64,000 nt of DNA from Bog-473 sp963834405 (GTDB lineage: Bacteria; Actinomycetota; Acidimicrobiia; Acidimicrobiales; RAAP-2). Below are positions 52,781 to 61,145 of the stretch, one piece after another (the first letter of the stretch is position 1; the number at the start of each line of letters is the position of its first letter). The notes below the pieces were generated by a model. The model made no database searches. It was not told the DNA's origin and worked only from the letters and a program-made list of their open reading frames with translations. The position numbers and the translations under genes were made by a program. Location of the stretch: assembly GCA_963834405.1 (NCBI GenBank), contig CAWIBX010000005.1, positions 1,798,001 through 1,862,000 on the forward strand, given 5' to 3'.

Positions 52781-52800
52781 CGTGCGATGGCTGATGTCAA
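52773..52800 (-). promoter_or_regulatory. Minus-strand promoter TTGACA-N16-TATACT
   Basis: On the minus strand TTGACA (52800-52795) and TATACT (52778-52773) are 16 bases apart, about 75 bases before the amidohydrolase start at 52,696. It overlaps the plus-strand promoter, so the two cannot be occupied at once. Confidence 0.7.
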
Positions 52801-53124
52801 TTTCTGTTCGCCTGTACAGCGGCTCTGTGCGAAGGATGTTCCTGGATTGTTTTACTCGGTCGTTCATTGGCTGTGATTATCGGCCCGCCTTTCCGTTCGC
52901 AGCCTGACAGATAGACCATGGCCGGCCCATGTCTCGTTCCCTTCGTTCGATCGAAATGCAAGGCCACGATGACTAGCATCATCGACCGGCCAGTCGACCA
53001 GCCCGGACTAGCAGGTGACACTGAGCGGCGTCTTAACAAGCAGAACGTTGAAGATACTTTCGAATGAAACGTTGGCCTTATCAAGCCCCGCATGGATTCA
53101 ATGAGACTGCGGGAGGTGATGGAT
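52801..53124. other. Leader/intergenic region before the CoA-transferase
   Basis: About 320 bases without a standard gene. A 29-codon ORF (52787-52876, starting MADVNFCSPVQRL) begins at the expected transcription start of the TATAAT promoter and could be leaderless. Beyond it nothing is recognised until the GGGAGG ribosome-binding site at 53,111. Confidence 0.35.
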
Positions 53125-54357
53125 ATGATTCATGACGTCGATGTGGACCGAAGTGGGCCACTCGCCGGTGTTCGCGTCGTGGACCTAACGAGGCACATGG
53201 CCGGGCCTTACGCAACGGTGTTCTTGTCTGACTTTGGCGCTGAAGTGTTGAAAGTCGAGGCTCCGCCGAATGGCGATCCGGCTCGTCACGTGGCGGTACG
53301 GGCCGACGACCCTGATTCTCCTCAGTTCTTAATGTGGAACCGAGGCAAGAAGAGCATTGTCCTGGACTTCCGATCGTCAGAAGGTTTGGATGTCCTGAAG
53401 CGTCTCGTAGCGACGTCCGATGTTTTCGTTGAGAACTACCGACCAGGCGTGGCAGACAAGCTGGGTTTGAGTTACGAACAGCTTTCGGCAGTCAATCGGG
53501 GTCTAATTTATGTTTCCGTCTCAGCATTTGGGAGGGGGCCATTGGAGGCTCGCCCGGGGACGGATCCGATCGTCCAAGCAATGTCAGGAGTCATGTCAGT
53601 GACGGGGGAGGTTGGTGGCCCACCTCTCCTTGTGGGGGTGCCGATCGCCGACTTCGCCGGCGCCATGGCCTGCGTGCAATCTGTGCTCCTAGGTCTGATC
53701 GCTCGCCATCGATCGGGCGCTGGCCAGAAGATTGAGGTCTCGATGTTGTACACGCTGATCAGCGCCTTGACGACGCGCCTCGCCACCTATTGGCAGACCG
53801 GCGAGACACCGCAGCGAACTGGCGGGGCACACGGCCTAGTTATGCCGTATCAGGTTTTCGCCACCAAGGATGGATACGTGGTTGCGGGAGTTTGGACCGG
53901 GGAAGGCATGTGGGAGCGGTTTTGTGATGCCGTCGGCCTGCCCGAGCTTGCGTTGGAGGAAAAGTATGCGACGAACGACGGGCGTATTGCACACCGAGCA
54001 GAGCTCGAAGCGCTTTTGAACCCGGTGTTCGCGAAACGGTTAAGCCGTGAATGGGAAGAGCGATTCCTCGCGCGCGATGTGCTCTTTTGCCCCGTGTATA
54101 CATTTCCAGAACTTTTCGCGGATCCTCACGTTGAGGCCTCCGGACTCGTGCAGACTGTGGATCATCCCGTGCTTGGCAAGATCCCAGTCGTTGGTCCTGC
54201 GATTCGGCTCCACGAGACCCCCGGCCTCGCTGAACTTCCTCCGCCTCTCCTAGGGGAACACACCGTGGAGGTGCTCGGTCTTGCCGGATATTCGCCGAGA
54301 GAAATAGAGGCCCTTTTGACTTCTGGTGTGGCGGTCGGGGTCGGGAACACGCCCTAG
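53125..54357 (+). CDS. CaiB/BaiF CoA-transferase
   Basis: A 410-residue class III CoA-transferase: LAGVRVVDLTRHMAGPYATV, AEVLKVEAPPNGDP, WNRGKKSIVLDF and the catalytic Asp in VPIADFAGAM. Several in-frame ATGs exist (53092, 53101, 53119, 53125). 53125 is chosen because GGGAGG (53111-53116) lies eight bases before it. It opens the plus-strand unit that continues with a SnoaL-like protein and a crotonase. Base composition is markedly lower in GC than the CoA-transferases of region A. Confidence 0.9.
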   Translation: MIHDVDVDRSGPLAGVRVVDLTRHMAGPYATVFLSDFGAEVLKVEAPPNGDPARHVAVRADDPDSPQFLMWNRGKKSIVLDFRSSEGLDVLKRLVATSDVFVENYRPGVADKLGLSYEQLSAVNRGLIYVSVSAFGRGPLEARPGTDPIVQAMSGVMSVTGEVGGPPLLVGVPIADFAGAMACVQSVLLGLIARHRSGAGQKIEVSMLYTLISALTTRLATYWQTGETPQRTGGAHGLVMPYQVFATKDGYVVAGVWTGEGMWERFCDAVGLPELALEEKYATNDGRIAHRAELEALLNPVFAKRLSREWEERFLARDVLFCPVYTFPELFADPHVEASGLVQTVDHPVLGKIPVVGPAIRLHETPGLAELPPPLLGEHTVEVLGLAGYSPREIEALLTSGVAVGVGNTP

Positions 54358-54413
54358 CCAGTAACTCTTTAGCAATCTAAAAGTGAAACGACTACAGGAG
54401 GGCAATCGAAAAC

Positions 54414-54893
54414 ATGGCCGATATTCATGCTATCGAGAGGCTGCTTTACCGTTTGGCCTACGGCAACGATGAACGGGACATTGACATCCTCGCCGGTTGT
54501 TTTACTGAAGACGCCACCATGGGCGGTATGACTCGGAAGCAGCAAGAAGAGGGCTATTCGGTTGAGCCGACGGCGTCTAGAGAAAAGATCCTTCGAGTAT
54601 TTTCAAAGGGTTGGCCACGAATGACGGGTCGTCGACGCCACATGATCACGAACGTCTGGATCGAAGAGGACGGAGAACGCCAGGCGACAGTGAACTCGTA
54701 CGTAACACTCTTCATCATCAGAGATGAAACGCTCACACCGGTGCAGACTCTCCGATACCGCGACGAAGTTGTTATTGACGATGACGGCCAATGGAAGATC
54801 AGAAATCGTTTCGCGCTGCACGATCTCACATACAATCCTGGCGATGTGAGCCGTAACACTGCGGTAGCCCCGACTGGAGATCGACATGAGTGA
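54414..54893 (+). CDS. SnoaL/NTF2-like small protein
   Basis: A 159-residue protein of the SnoaL-like/NTF2 fold: IERLLYRLAYGNDERDIDIL, FTEDATMGG, GRRRHMITNVWIEEDGERQA and a terminal DGQWKIRNRF strand. Related enzymes are cyclases, hydratases or isomerases on cyclic substrates. An AGGAGG site is 13 bases upstream of ATG 54414. It is a paralogue of 58,524, sharing GNDERD, EDATMGG and RRRH. It overlaps the next crotonase by 8 bases. Confidence 0.85.
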   Translation: MADIHAIERLLYRLAYGNDERDIDILAGCFTEDATMGGMTRKQQEEGYSVEPTASREKILRVFSKGWPRMTGRRRHMITNVWIEEDGERQATVNSYVTLFIIRDETLTPVQTLRYRDEVVIDDDGQWKIRNRFALHDLTYNPGDVSRNTAVAPTGDRHE

Positions 54894-55671
54894 AGACGTC
54901 GTCCTCACTGAGCGGGCCGAAGGGTATGCGATCCTACGACTGAACCGACCGGGCGTTCACAATGCCTGGGGGAACGATATGGCGGAAAGTCTCTGTACTC
55001 GACTCGCCGAACTCGACGCCGATCAGTCCATCCGCGCGGCGATTCTCACTGGTGCCGGAAAGGCCTTTTCATCGGGAGCCAACCTCAAGGACCCGAAGTC
55101 CCATACGACGCCGTCATTAGATCAGACACTCGCAGCAATGAACTTTTCGACGCGGCCTCTCTTTTTTGAGAACGTAATCGGTTTCTCAAAACCACTCATT
55201 TGTGCCGTAAATGGATTTGCCATTGGCGGACCATTTATGTTGGCGTTGTGTTGCGACATCATCGTAGCCTCGGACACGGCGCAGTTCTGGATGCCGCAAG
55301 GAAGTCTCGGCCTTCTTCCTGCCCACGCGGCCACGGCGCGACTTGCTCAATGGATCGGTCGGGGGCGAGCGATGGAGATCGCACTAACTGGCCGACGTGT
55401 TACAGCATCCGAAGCGAAGGACATCGGATTGGTCAGCGAAGTTGCGCCATCCGAAGAACTCGACGACCTCGCCCGTACCCGCGCTTTGGAGCTCGCGGCC
55501 ATGCCGCCACTCGGCCTGAAACTCACGAAGGAGTCGCTGAACTTCGGTTTGGAGATCGGTTCCCTTCGCCTAGCGAGTATCGGCGACGCCTATCGAATGT
55601 TGTTGCTAACGCTCACACAGGAATCTCAAACGCGCCACAAGGCATGGCGCGAAACCGATTCATCAGCTTGA
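54886..55671 (+). CDS. Enoyl-CoA hydratase/isomerase family protein lacking catalytic Glu residues
   Basis: A 261-residue crotonase (LTERAEGYAILRLNRPGVHN, GAGKAFSSGANLKDPK, VNGFAIGGPFMLALCCDIIV). Glu144 and Glu164 of enoyl-CoA hydratase are Met (GGPFMLAL) and Gln (WMPQGSLG), so hydration is unlikely as such and another crotonase reaction is expected. ATG 54886 overlaps the SnoaL gene. It converges, 3 bases apart, with the amidohydrolase on the other strand. Confidence 0.85.
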   Translation: MSEDVVLTERAEGYAILRLNRPGVHNAWGNDMAESLCTRLAELDADQSIRAAILTGAGKAFSSGANLKDPKSHTTPSLDQTLAAMNFSTRPLFFENVIGFSKPLICAVNGFAIGGPFMLALCCDIIVASDTAQFWMPQGSLGLLPAHAATARLAQWIGRGRAMEIALTGRRVTASEAKDIGLVSEVAPSEELDDLARTRALELAAMPPLGLKLTKESLNFGLEIGSLRLASIGDAYRMLLLTLTQESQTRHKAWRETDSSA

Positions 55672-55674
55672 AGG

Positions 55675-57006
55675 CTACGACCACGCACCATTCACGCGAA
55701 ATGCATGCATGCCGGCTTTTTCCGGAATCTGCTCAAGTGGCTCTGCGATATCGGACATCCGAGGTGCGTTGATTCGGTTTGCCACACTAGTAAGTTCAGC
55801 TGCATTCAAGCCATAAATCCGCATCGCGTTCTCTCCCAGAATGGCTCGGACGGCGTACTCCGGCATATCGTGGAACGTGTATCGCAACGACAGCTGTGTA
55901 CTGGGTGGCTCCTCCCAGGAGTCCGGAAACTGGAACGTTCCCTCAGCGTGGGGATAGTCCGATCCCCACATGTACTGCGTGTAATAGCCGTTCCGCACGG
56001 CATCTTCAGCTTCGAAATGCGACATGAAACTTGCACCCACAAAGACGTTTGACAACATGTACTCGCTGGGGAGGCGTGGTACCTGTTCAAAGAAGGATGA
56101 CTGCGAGTATTTATAGTAATCGTTATGGTAAATATCATCCAGTTTGTCTGCCAAGTCCATCCACCACAAGCCCGGTGTCTCGGTGATCACGAGCTTAAGC
56201 CCGGGGTGGCGTTCAAATACTCCTCCAAAAATCATCCACCAGATCGATCGACGACCGAAGAAGTTGTTGTTCTCCATTTGGTTGATGGCGGTCATTTCGG
56301 GACCGCTGGGGCGCCATGGGCTAGCGGCACCAATGTGGGTCGTAAGTGGCATTTCGGTCGCCTCACACGCTGACCAGAATGGCTCCCAGACCTCAAGATT
56401 GTAGTTTGGTAGGTTGAGTTGCATCGCAGGAAAGTTCACGCCGCCAAGCCCTGCCGTGCGTGCCCACTCCAATTCCCTGACGGAATCCTGGACATCCCAG
56501 ATCGGCAGGTGGGCAAGACCGATGTGCCGTTCAGGTTCGATTGACACGAAATCGGCGAGCCAAGAATTGTAGATATGGCGGCCAAGTGCGCTGAGGGAGG
56601 GATCGAGGAAAGGTGTGCCTACGCCACGGCGAGGCTCGTTAAACGGCAGGGCCACATCCGCATGAGGCACACCGTGGAACACGATTTCTCCAGCAACGCC
56701 GTCATAATTGAGATCGTGAAGTCGGACCGCCATGTCGCGGTGACCAGAGGTTTGCTCATTGCGAGTGAATTGAATGGACTTGCGGTTGAGGTCGCGGTCG
56801 ACACCAACTTCGATAAAGTCACCAGCGTATTCCGCGACAAAGGCATCGTACTCGTCAAGATGGCCCATTGGGCAGTACTCGCGGAGATCCGAGCGCAACG
56901 ACGGACCCACATGGGTATCGCTTGAAACGATGACGATCGAGTCTTCCTGTTCCGGCGAATGAGCTACGGCATGAGCTACGGCAGAATCCGAAGTTACGGT
57001 GGCCAC
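55675..57006 (-). CDS. Amidohydrolase-2 family protein
   Basis: A 443-residue TIM-barrel hydrolase: IVIVSSDTHVGPSL (metal-binding D.H), LTTHIGAASPW, and MWGSDYPHAEGTF (metal Asp). It starts at GTG 57006 with AGAGGTG seven bases upstream. It is longer than and only distantly similar to the paralogous pair at 51,485 and 62,766. Expression is probably from the TTGATT/TAGAAT promoter in the adjacent divergent region. Confidence 0.87.
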   Translation of the reverse strand: MATVTSDSAVAHAVAHSPEQEDSIVIVSSDTHVGPSLRSDLREYCPMGHLDEYDAFVAEYAGDFIEVGVDRDLNRKSIQFTRNEQTSGHRDMAVRLHDLNYDGVAGEIVFHGVPHADVALPFNEPRRGVGTPFLDPSLSALGRHIYNSWLADFVSIEPERHIGLAHLPIWDVQDSVRELEWARTAGLGGVNFPAMQLNLPNYNLEVWEPFWSACEATEMPLTTHIGAASPWRPSGPEMTAINQMENNNFFGRRSIWWMIFGGVFERHPGLKLVITETPGLWWMDLADKLDDIYHNDYYKYSQSSFFEQVPRLPSEYMLSNVFVGASFMSHFEAEDAVRNGYYTQYMWGSDYPHAEGTFQFPDSWEEPPSTQLSLRYTFHDMPEYAVRAILGENAMRIYGLNAAELTSVANRINAPRMSDIAEPLEQIPEKAGMHAFRVNGAWS

Positions 57007-57044
57007 TGAACGACACCTCTCGTCCGGTTGATGCGGACTCTGTA

Positions 57045-57073
57045 GATTCTAACCCTGCGAAGGGTTTAGAATC
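57045..57073. promoter_or_regulatory. Inverted repeat GATTCTA(A)ACCCT with overlapping promoter (candidate operator)
   Basis: GATTCTAACCCT (57045-57056) and AGGGTTTAGAATC (57061-57073) form a 12-13 base inverted repeat with one extra base in the right arm and a GCGA centre. Within it, on the minus strand, TTGATT (57075-57070) and TAGAAT (57051-57046) form a promoter with 18-base spacing for the amidohydrolase at 57,006. It lies between divergent genes, so an operator is more likely than a terminator. Confidence 0.6.
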
Positions 57074-57192
57074 AAGGTGTGACTCCCTTCGGATTACCGG
57101 GAAGCGAAGCGAGTGGTTCACGGCACATATTGCCGTTGATGAATTGATGCCCGCGAATCTGGTTCGTCATTTGCGAGAAAATTGAGGACCAC

Positions 57193-58344
57193 GTGAAGAT
57201 CATGAGCGTCAATATCACTCCAGTCATGATTCCTAAGAAGTCGCCTAGTCCGCTGATGGACATTGGAGTCGCGGTTGTTCGCGTCACGGACAACGATGGT
57301 TTCGAGGGAGTCGGGATCACCATGACGCTCGCAATGGAATTCTTCGGGGCCCTCCTGTCGATTATTGCGGCTCTCGGAGAACGTGTCATTGGTGAAAACC
57401 CGAACGAACCCGAGCGGCTCCTGCGGAAAATGTTCTTCCCAGCCGATGGCACCAATTGGATCGGCCCGGGAGGAATCCTCAACGTCGCGTGTTGTGCTCT
57501 GGACGTCGCCATTTGGGATCTTGTGGGAAAGAGATCCAATCAACCGCTATGGCGTCTCCTTGGTGGAGCCTCGGACCGCGCTCGCACTTACGATTCTGGG
57601 TCTCTGGGAAGGTGGCTTGGAATTGAGGACATTCAACAAGCAGCTGCGCGATCCATGGCCCTCGGTCATCGGGCCATGAAGATGCGTCCCGGCGTAGATC
57701 TTCATGGCACACCAGAGCGGCTAGGCACGCGCGTCGGCGCAGTTCGTGAAGTAATCGGATACGACATTGAACTGATGATGGACGTAAACAAGTCCTGGAC
57801 TCCCTCACGTGCCATCCGGGTCGGGAATCAGTTAGAAGAGTTTCAGCTCTCTTGGATCGAGGATCCCGTAGCTGCTGAAGACATCGCTGGGCAGGCAGCC
57901 GTCGCGGCTGCTGTGGTGGCACCCGTTTGTTCGGGTGAATACCACTGGGGATTGACGCCTCTGCTTCGACTGTTGGAGCAGCGAGCTGTGGACATCTTGA
58001 TGATCGATCTAATGCGTGTTGGTGGAATTACCCAGTTTCGAAAGGCGGCGGCACTCGCGGAAGTTTTTGAAACGCCGGTGGTCAGTCACCTGATGCCCGA
58101 GATCTATGCACACCTCATCGCCGCTGTTCCTAACGGTCTCTTCGTCGAGACCATGCCGTGGACCGCGCCCCTCTTCAATTCCGTTCCCGAGGTCGTCAGT
58201 GGCGAGCTTGTGCTGGGCGCGAGTCCGGGACATGGCTTAGAGCTCAATGGAGAGTTCATCCACAGGCATCGCGTTGGCGAAGACATCAAAACTTCGCATC
58301 ACTCTGATGTCCGGGAACGCTCATGCGACGTTCGCTCTCGTTGA
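57193..58344 (+). CDS. Enolase-superfamily (mandelate racemase/muconate lactonizing-like) enzyme
   Basis: A 383-residue two-domain enzyme from GTG 57193. Visible: the catalytic Lys region MALGHRAMKMRPG, metal ligands Asp in LMMDVNKSW, Glu in WIEDPVAAED and Glu in CSGEYHWG, Asp in DLMRVGGIT and His in VVSHLMPEIYAHL. The His-Asp dyad and metal site fit the mandelate racemase subgroup; the second Lys of its usual KxK motif is Arg here (KMR). It may dehydrate an acid-sugar-like or hydroxy acid, or racemise. The substrate is unknown. Confidence 0.88.
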   Translation: MKIMSVNITPVMIPKKSPSPLMDIGVAVVRVTDNDGFEGVGITMTLAMEFFGALLSIIAALGERVIGENPNEPERLLRKMFFPADGTNWIGPGGILNVACCALDVAIWDLVGKRSNQPLWRLLGGASDRARTYDSGSLGRWLGIEDIQQAAARSMALGHRAMKMRPGVDLHGTPERLGTRVGAVREVIGYDIELMMDVNKSWTPSRAIRVGNQLEEFQLSWIEDPVAAEDIAGQAAVAAAVVAPVCSGEYHWGLTPLLRLLEQRAVDILMIDLMRVGGITQFRKAAALAEVFETPVVSHLMPEIYAHLIAAVPNGLFVETMPWTAPLFNSVPEVVSGELVLGASPGHGLELNGEFIHRHRVGEDIKTSHHSDVRERSCDVRSR

Positions 58345-58436
58345 ATGATTGCAATCCGTTTCCCAGAGTTTTGTGACGATCTGCTCGAGGAGCGCGGCTG
58401 TTTAGCGTGTTGTTTGGACGAACAAAAATATCGCCG

Positions 58437-58448
58437 GTAGATATCTAC
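58437..58448. promoter_or_regulatory. Palindrome GTAGATATCTAC upstream of SnoaL-like gene
   Basis: A perfect 12-base palindrome in the 179-base gap before the SnoaL/GntR unit. It may be an operator for the GntR regulator two genes downstream. It differs in sequence from the other palindromes in this region, so they need not share a regulator. Confidence 0.35.
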
Positions 58449-58523
58449 GGAAGAACGTCAGAGTGTAAACATCAGAAGAGACAACGTTAAGACGTTGCAA
58501 ATGCGTATCGAGGAGGCAAGCAG

Positions 58524-58985
58524 ATGGCAGACCGGACTCAGATAAAGGAGTTGCTTTACAGGTTGTGCTTGGGAAACGACGAACGTGATGCCGTAATGCT
58601 ATCTAACTGCTTTTGCGAAGATGCCACCATGGGAGGCATCACTCGAGCGCAAGTTGAGGAGGGCTACCGGCTAAACCCGAAGGTGGGTCGCAACGAGATT
58701 ATGGCATCTTACGAGGAAGGCTGGGCCAAAAAGACAGCTCGGCGCAGGCATATTTTGACCAATGTTTTGCTCCTCGAGGAAGGCGAAAACGAAGCCAAGG
58801 TTAGTTCATACATTTCTTTGTATCTCTTTCGTGATGAGACGGTGTCGTTGAATTTCATTGGTCGCTACGTTGACAAGGTCGTGCTAGACGAAGGTCAGTG
58901 GCGAATCAAAGAGCGGATCTGTTACCAGGACAATCCCTACAAGCCGGGGGACATTACTCCCCGTCAGGCCATTGCCCCGCGTTAA
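58524..58985 (+). CDS. SnoaL/NTF2-like small protein
   Basis: A 153-residue paralogue of the gene at 54,414: IKELLYRLCLGNDERDAVML, CEDATMGGITRAQVEEGY, TARRRHILTNVLLLEEGENE and EGQWRIKERI. GAGGAGG lies seven bases before ATG 58524. It sits directly before the GntR regulator, suggesting the regulator controls this pathway. The precise reaction cannot be read from sequence. Confidence 0.85.
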   Translation: MADRTQIKELLYRLCLGNDERDAVMLSNCFCEDATMGGITRAQVEEGYRLNPKVGRNEIMASYEEGWAKKTARRRHILTNVLLLEEGENEAKVSSYISLYLFRDETVSLNFIGRYVDKVVLDEGQWRIKERICYQDNPYKPGDITPRQAIAPR

Positions 58986-59015
58986 CTTGCTTTTAGACCC
59001 TGATAACATGCGAGA

Positions 59016-59789
59016 ATGAAGAGTGTTGCCTCTGTGCAGCCCGTGAACATCCCTCCGCCAAACGAAGACATCCGCAGATCCCGCAAAACTTCCGAGATAG
59101 TTGCCCGCGAGATCGTGCAGCACATTCTTGACAATGATCTTCCCGAGGGTACGCGGCTTGCGACTGAGCAGGAAATGCTCCAATCGTTGAACGTAGGACG
59201 CGCCTCATTAAGAGAGGCGCTGCGGCAGCTGGAAACGAGCGGAGTACTCACGATCCGTACCGGCCGAGTAGGCGGTCCCGTTGTTCGGAGACCGCGAATG
59301 GACGACTTGAGCAGTGCCCTGACTCTCCTTCTGCAGTTCGAGAAGGCGTCGCTCCACGATGTGCTTAACGCACGCGAGGCGTTGGAACCAATGCTATCTC
59401 GCTTGGCTGCGGAGAGAATCAATATCGAACAACTCGAGGTCTTGCGCGAAAGCATTAGCGCGATACTTGATAACCCGAGTGATTATTCGGTATTTCGGAA
59501 GAACAACCAAATGTTCCATGGCATCATCGCGGAGGCCTCTGGAAACATTGCGCTCGAGGCATTTGCAAACACTCTAAAGTCAATAAACGATGGTGCGATC
59601 ATCGGAGTGAAGTACTCGTCTGGACGGTGTAAGGCGACGGCCGAATATCACGAACGCATTCTCCGGGCACTGGAGTCAGGCGACGCAGAAGAAGCCGAGC
59701 GATCAATGCGAGAACATCTGGCGGCGGCCGGGCGATTCTGGAAGTCAAAGTACGCAGATCTCTTTGATACGCCAGTTCACTGGGTTTAG
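59016..59789 (+). CDS. GntR family (FadR/FCD) transcriptional regulator
   Basis: A 257-residue regulator. The N-terminal winged helix is RLATEQEMLQSLNVGRASLR with EALRQLETSGVLTIRTGRVG. The C-terminal FCD domain has likely metal-binding residues in NREALEP-type ALEPMLSR, MFHGIIAEASGN, YHERILRALES and MREHLAAAG. FCD regulators sense organic acids or acyl-CoAs. It is the only regulator in region D and is the best candidate to bind the palindromes at 52.76, 57.05 or 58.44 kb. Confidence 0.9.
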   Translation: MKSVASVQPVNIPPPNEDIRRSRKTSEIVAREIVQHILDNDLPEGTRLATEQEMLQSLNVGRASLREALRQLETSGVLTIRTGRVGGPVVRRPRMDDLSSALTLLLQFEKASLHDVLNAREALEPMLSRLAAERINIEQLEVLRESISAILDNPSDYSVFRKNNQMFHGIIAEASGNIALEAFANTLKSINDGAIIGVKYSSGRCKATAEYHERILRALESGDAEEAERSMREHLAAAGRFWKSKYADLFDTPVHWV

Positions 59790-59959
59790 TGCCTCCGAGG
59801 CCATTGTCTCCACCTGAAACTCTTCGCTGGGTAGGTTGTCTTATTTGATAGTGTGGTCGGCTCTTTCGGGACTCCTACGTGTTTTTATGCTTCTCCGTCC
59901 CCGCAAGTGGTTGAACCAAGGCGGTCACAGGTAGTCGGAATGACTAAGAGAAGACCCGC

Positions 59960-60802
59960 TCAGTTGTCTGAACGATCAAGGTTGGCAAGCGCCTCAAGTG
60001 CAAGACCATAGGCGTGCGTGTCATGAAGTCGACGTTGCAAGTCGGCTGTGAAAAGCGCTCGAGTATTTCGCAAGGTCATAAGAGGTCGCAATGAGAGGCT
60101 GTGGGCAATCTCCCATGCGCGTGGAAGAACGTTGTCTTGATCTAGAAGTTCGTTAACGAGGCCCCACTCTTCGGCCTTTTCTGCAGAGACAGGTTCACCC
60201 GTCAGCATTAGGTACCGAGCGCGGTTCAGGCCAGCGAGTACGGTGTACACGACGTTGAGCCCATCGCCGGGTACCAGACCTGAGCCAAAATGTCCTGCGT
60301 CTCCGAATATGGCGGTTCGAGATGCAAGGACAATATCTGACATAAGTGCAAGTTCTGAGTGGCGATAAGCAGGGCCATTGACAGCTGCGATGACTGGGAC
60401 GGGGACGTCGAGAAGAGTCTGAAGTAGACGACGACCTTCCCATGCCAGGATATGCCACTCATAAGGTGTCTCCGCAGGACGCCAACCTGGCACAGGGGGC
60501 GGTCCCGAGAAGTTATCTCCAGTACCTGTCAGAATGACAACTCGATTTTCTTCGTCCGTACTGATGTCTCGGAATGCAGCCGGAAGCTCATAGTGGGGGT
60601 CGAGTCCCCAAACTAGCGATTCCCCATCGGTGTGAAGCACCACTTCCAAGACACCGCCCTCACGTCGCATCTTGACATGCTCAAATTTCTGTGAATACTC
60701 GGCAAAGTCCGGGTAGAGCGCTGCTCTCACCCCTGATTGATTGGATTTAGTTGTCAGCGTACGACCTCCGTCGATCGGGTCGCCATCCTGGGGAAGTGCC
60801 AA
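59960..60802 (-). CDS. 6-oxocamphor hydrolase-like crotonase (probable beta-diketone C-C hydrolase)
   Basis: A crotonase-fold protein of 256-280 residues. Segments NGPAYRHSELALMSDIVLAS, GDAGHFGSGLVPGDG and LALEALANL place His, His, Asp and Glu at intervals of 23, 9 and 90 residues. Those are the spacings of H122, H145, D154 and E244 in Rhodococcus 6-oxocamphor hydrolase as I recall them; a further upstream His (DPHYEL) corresponds to H45. Enoyl-CoA hydratase Glu164 is absent. It would cleave a cyclic or linear beta-diketone by retro-Claisen reaction. The start is TTG 60802 or GTG 60730. Confidence 0.8.
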   Translation of the reverse strand: MALPQDGDPIDGGRTLTTKSNQSGVRAALYPDFAEYSQKFEHVKMRREGGVLEVVLHTDGESLVWGLDPHYELPAAFRDISTDEENRVVILTGTGDNFSGPPPVPGWRPAETPYEWHILAWEGRRLLQTLLDVPVPVIAAVNGPAYRHSELALMSDIVLASRTAIFGDAGHFGSGLVPGDGLNVVYTVLAGLNRARYLMLTGEPVSAEKAEEWGLVNELLDQDNVLPRAWEIAHSLSLRPLMTLRNTRALFTADLQRRLHDTHAYGLALEALANLDRSDN

Positions 60803-61145
60803 GGATCATTTCTAGCTTCTCGAGTCAGCGACAGGTTGGTAAGGAACGACAACCACAAGTCTGGAAACAAGCCACTGCAACATTGCTAAGCATCAAGGTA
60901 AATTAATCCTCCAACCTGAGTTACCAAAGGTGGGAGATCACGCCAGCGGTCCAAGTCCATGCCCGGACGTCCAGCATGCCCGAACCGAAATTCGTGAAGG
61001 CCGCCGTGGCAAAGAATGCCCCATGATCGTTTGAGAATCATCCCGATCCAAATCAGACGGGAATTCCAGATCTTCCGCGAACAGATTTTGCGATGCCAAT
61101 CCAGCATTCCCGCATAACGCTCCAGGAGCCACGCGAAGCACATTG
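60803..61145. other. Intergenic region; possible gene remnant
   Basis: About 340 bases between two minus-strand genes. Minus-strand frames here give pieces such as NLFAEDLEFPSDLDRDDSQT and, in a neighbouring frame, FTNFGSGMLDVRAW. They look like one damaged coding sequence, though no family is recognised. No terminator hairpin is evident. Confidence 0.3.

Noticed and set aside
60886..61143. 85-codon minus-strand ORF after the acyl-CoA ligase
   Set aside because: It has no ribosome-binding site or family match, and neighbouring frames share protein-like pieces. It is better read as a possible gene remnant.
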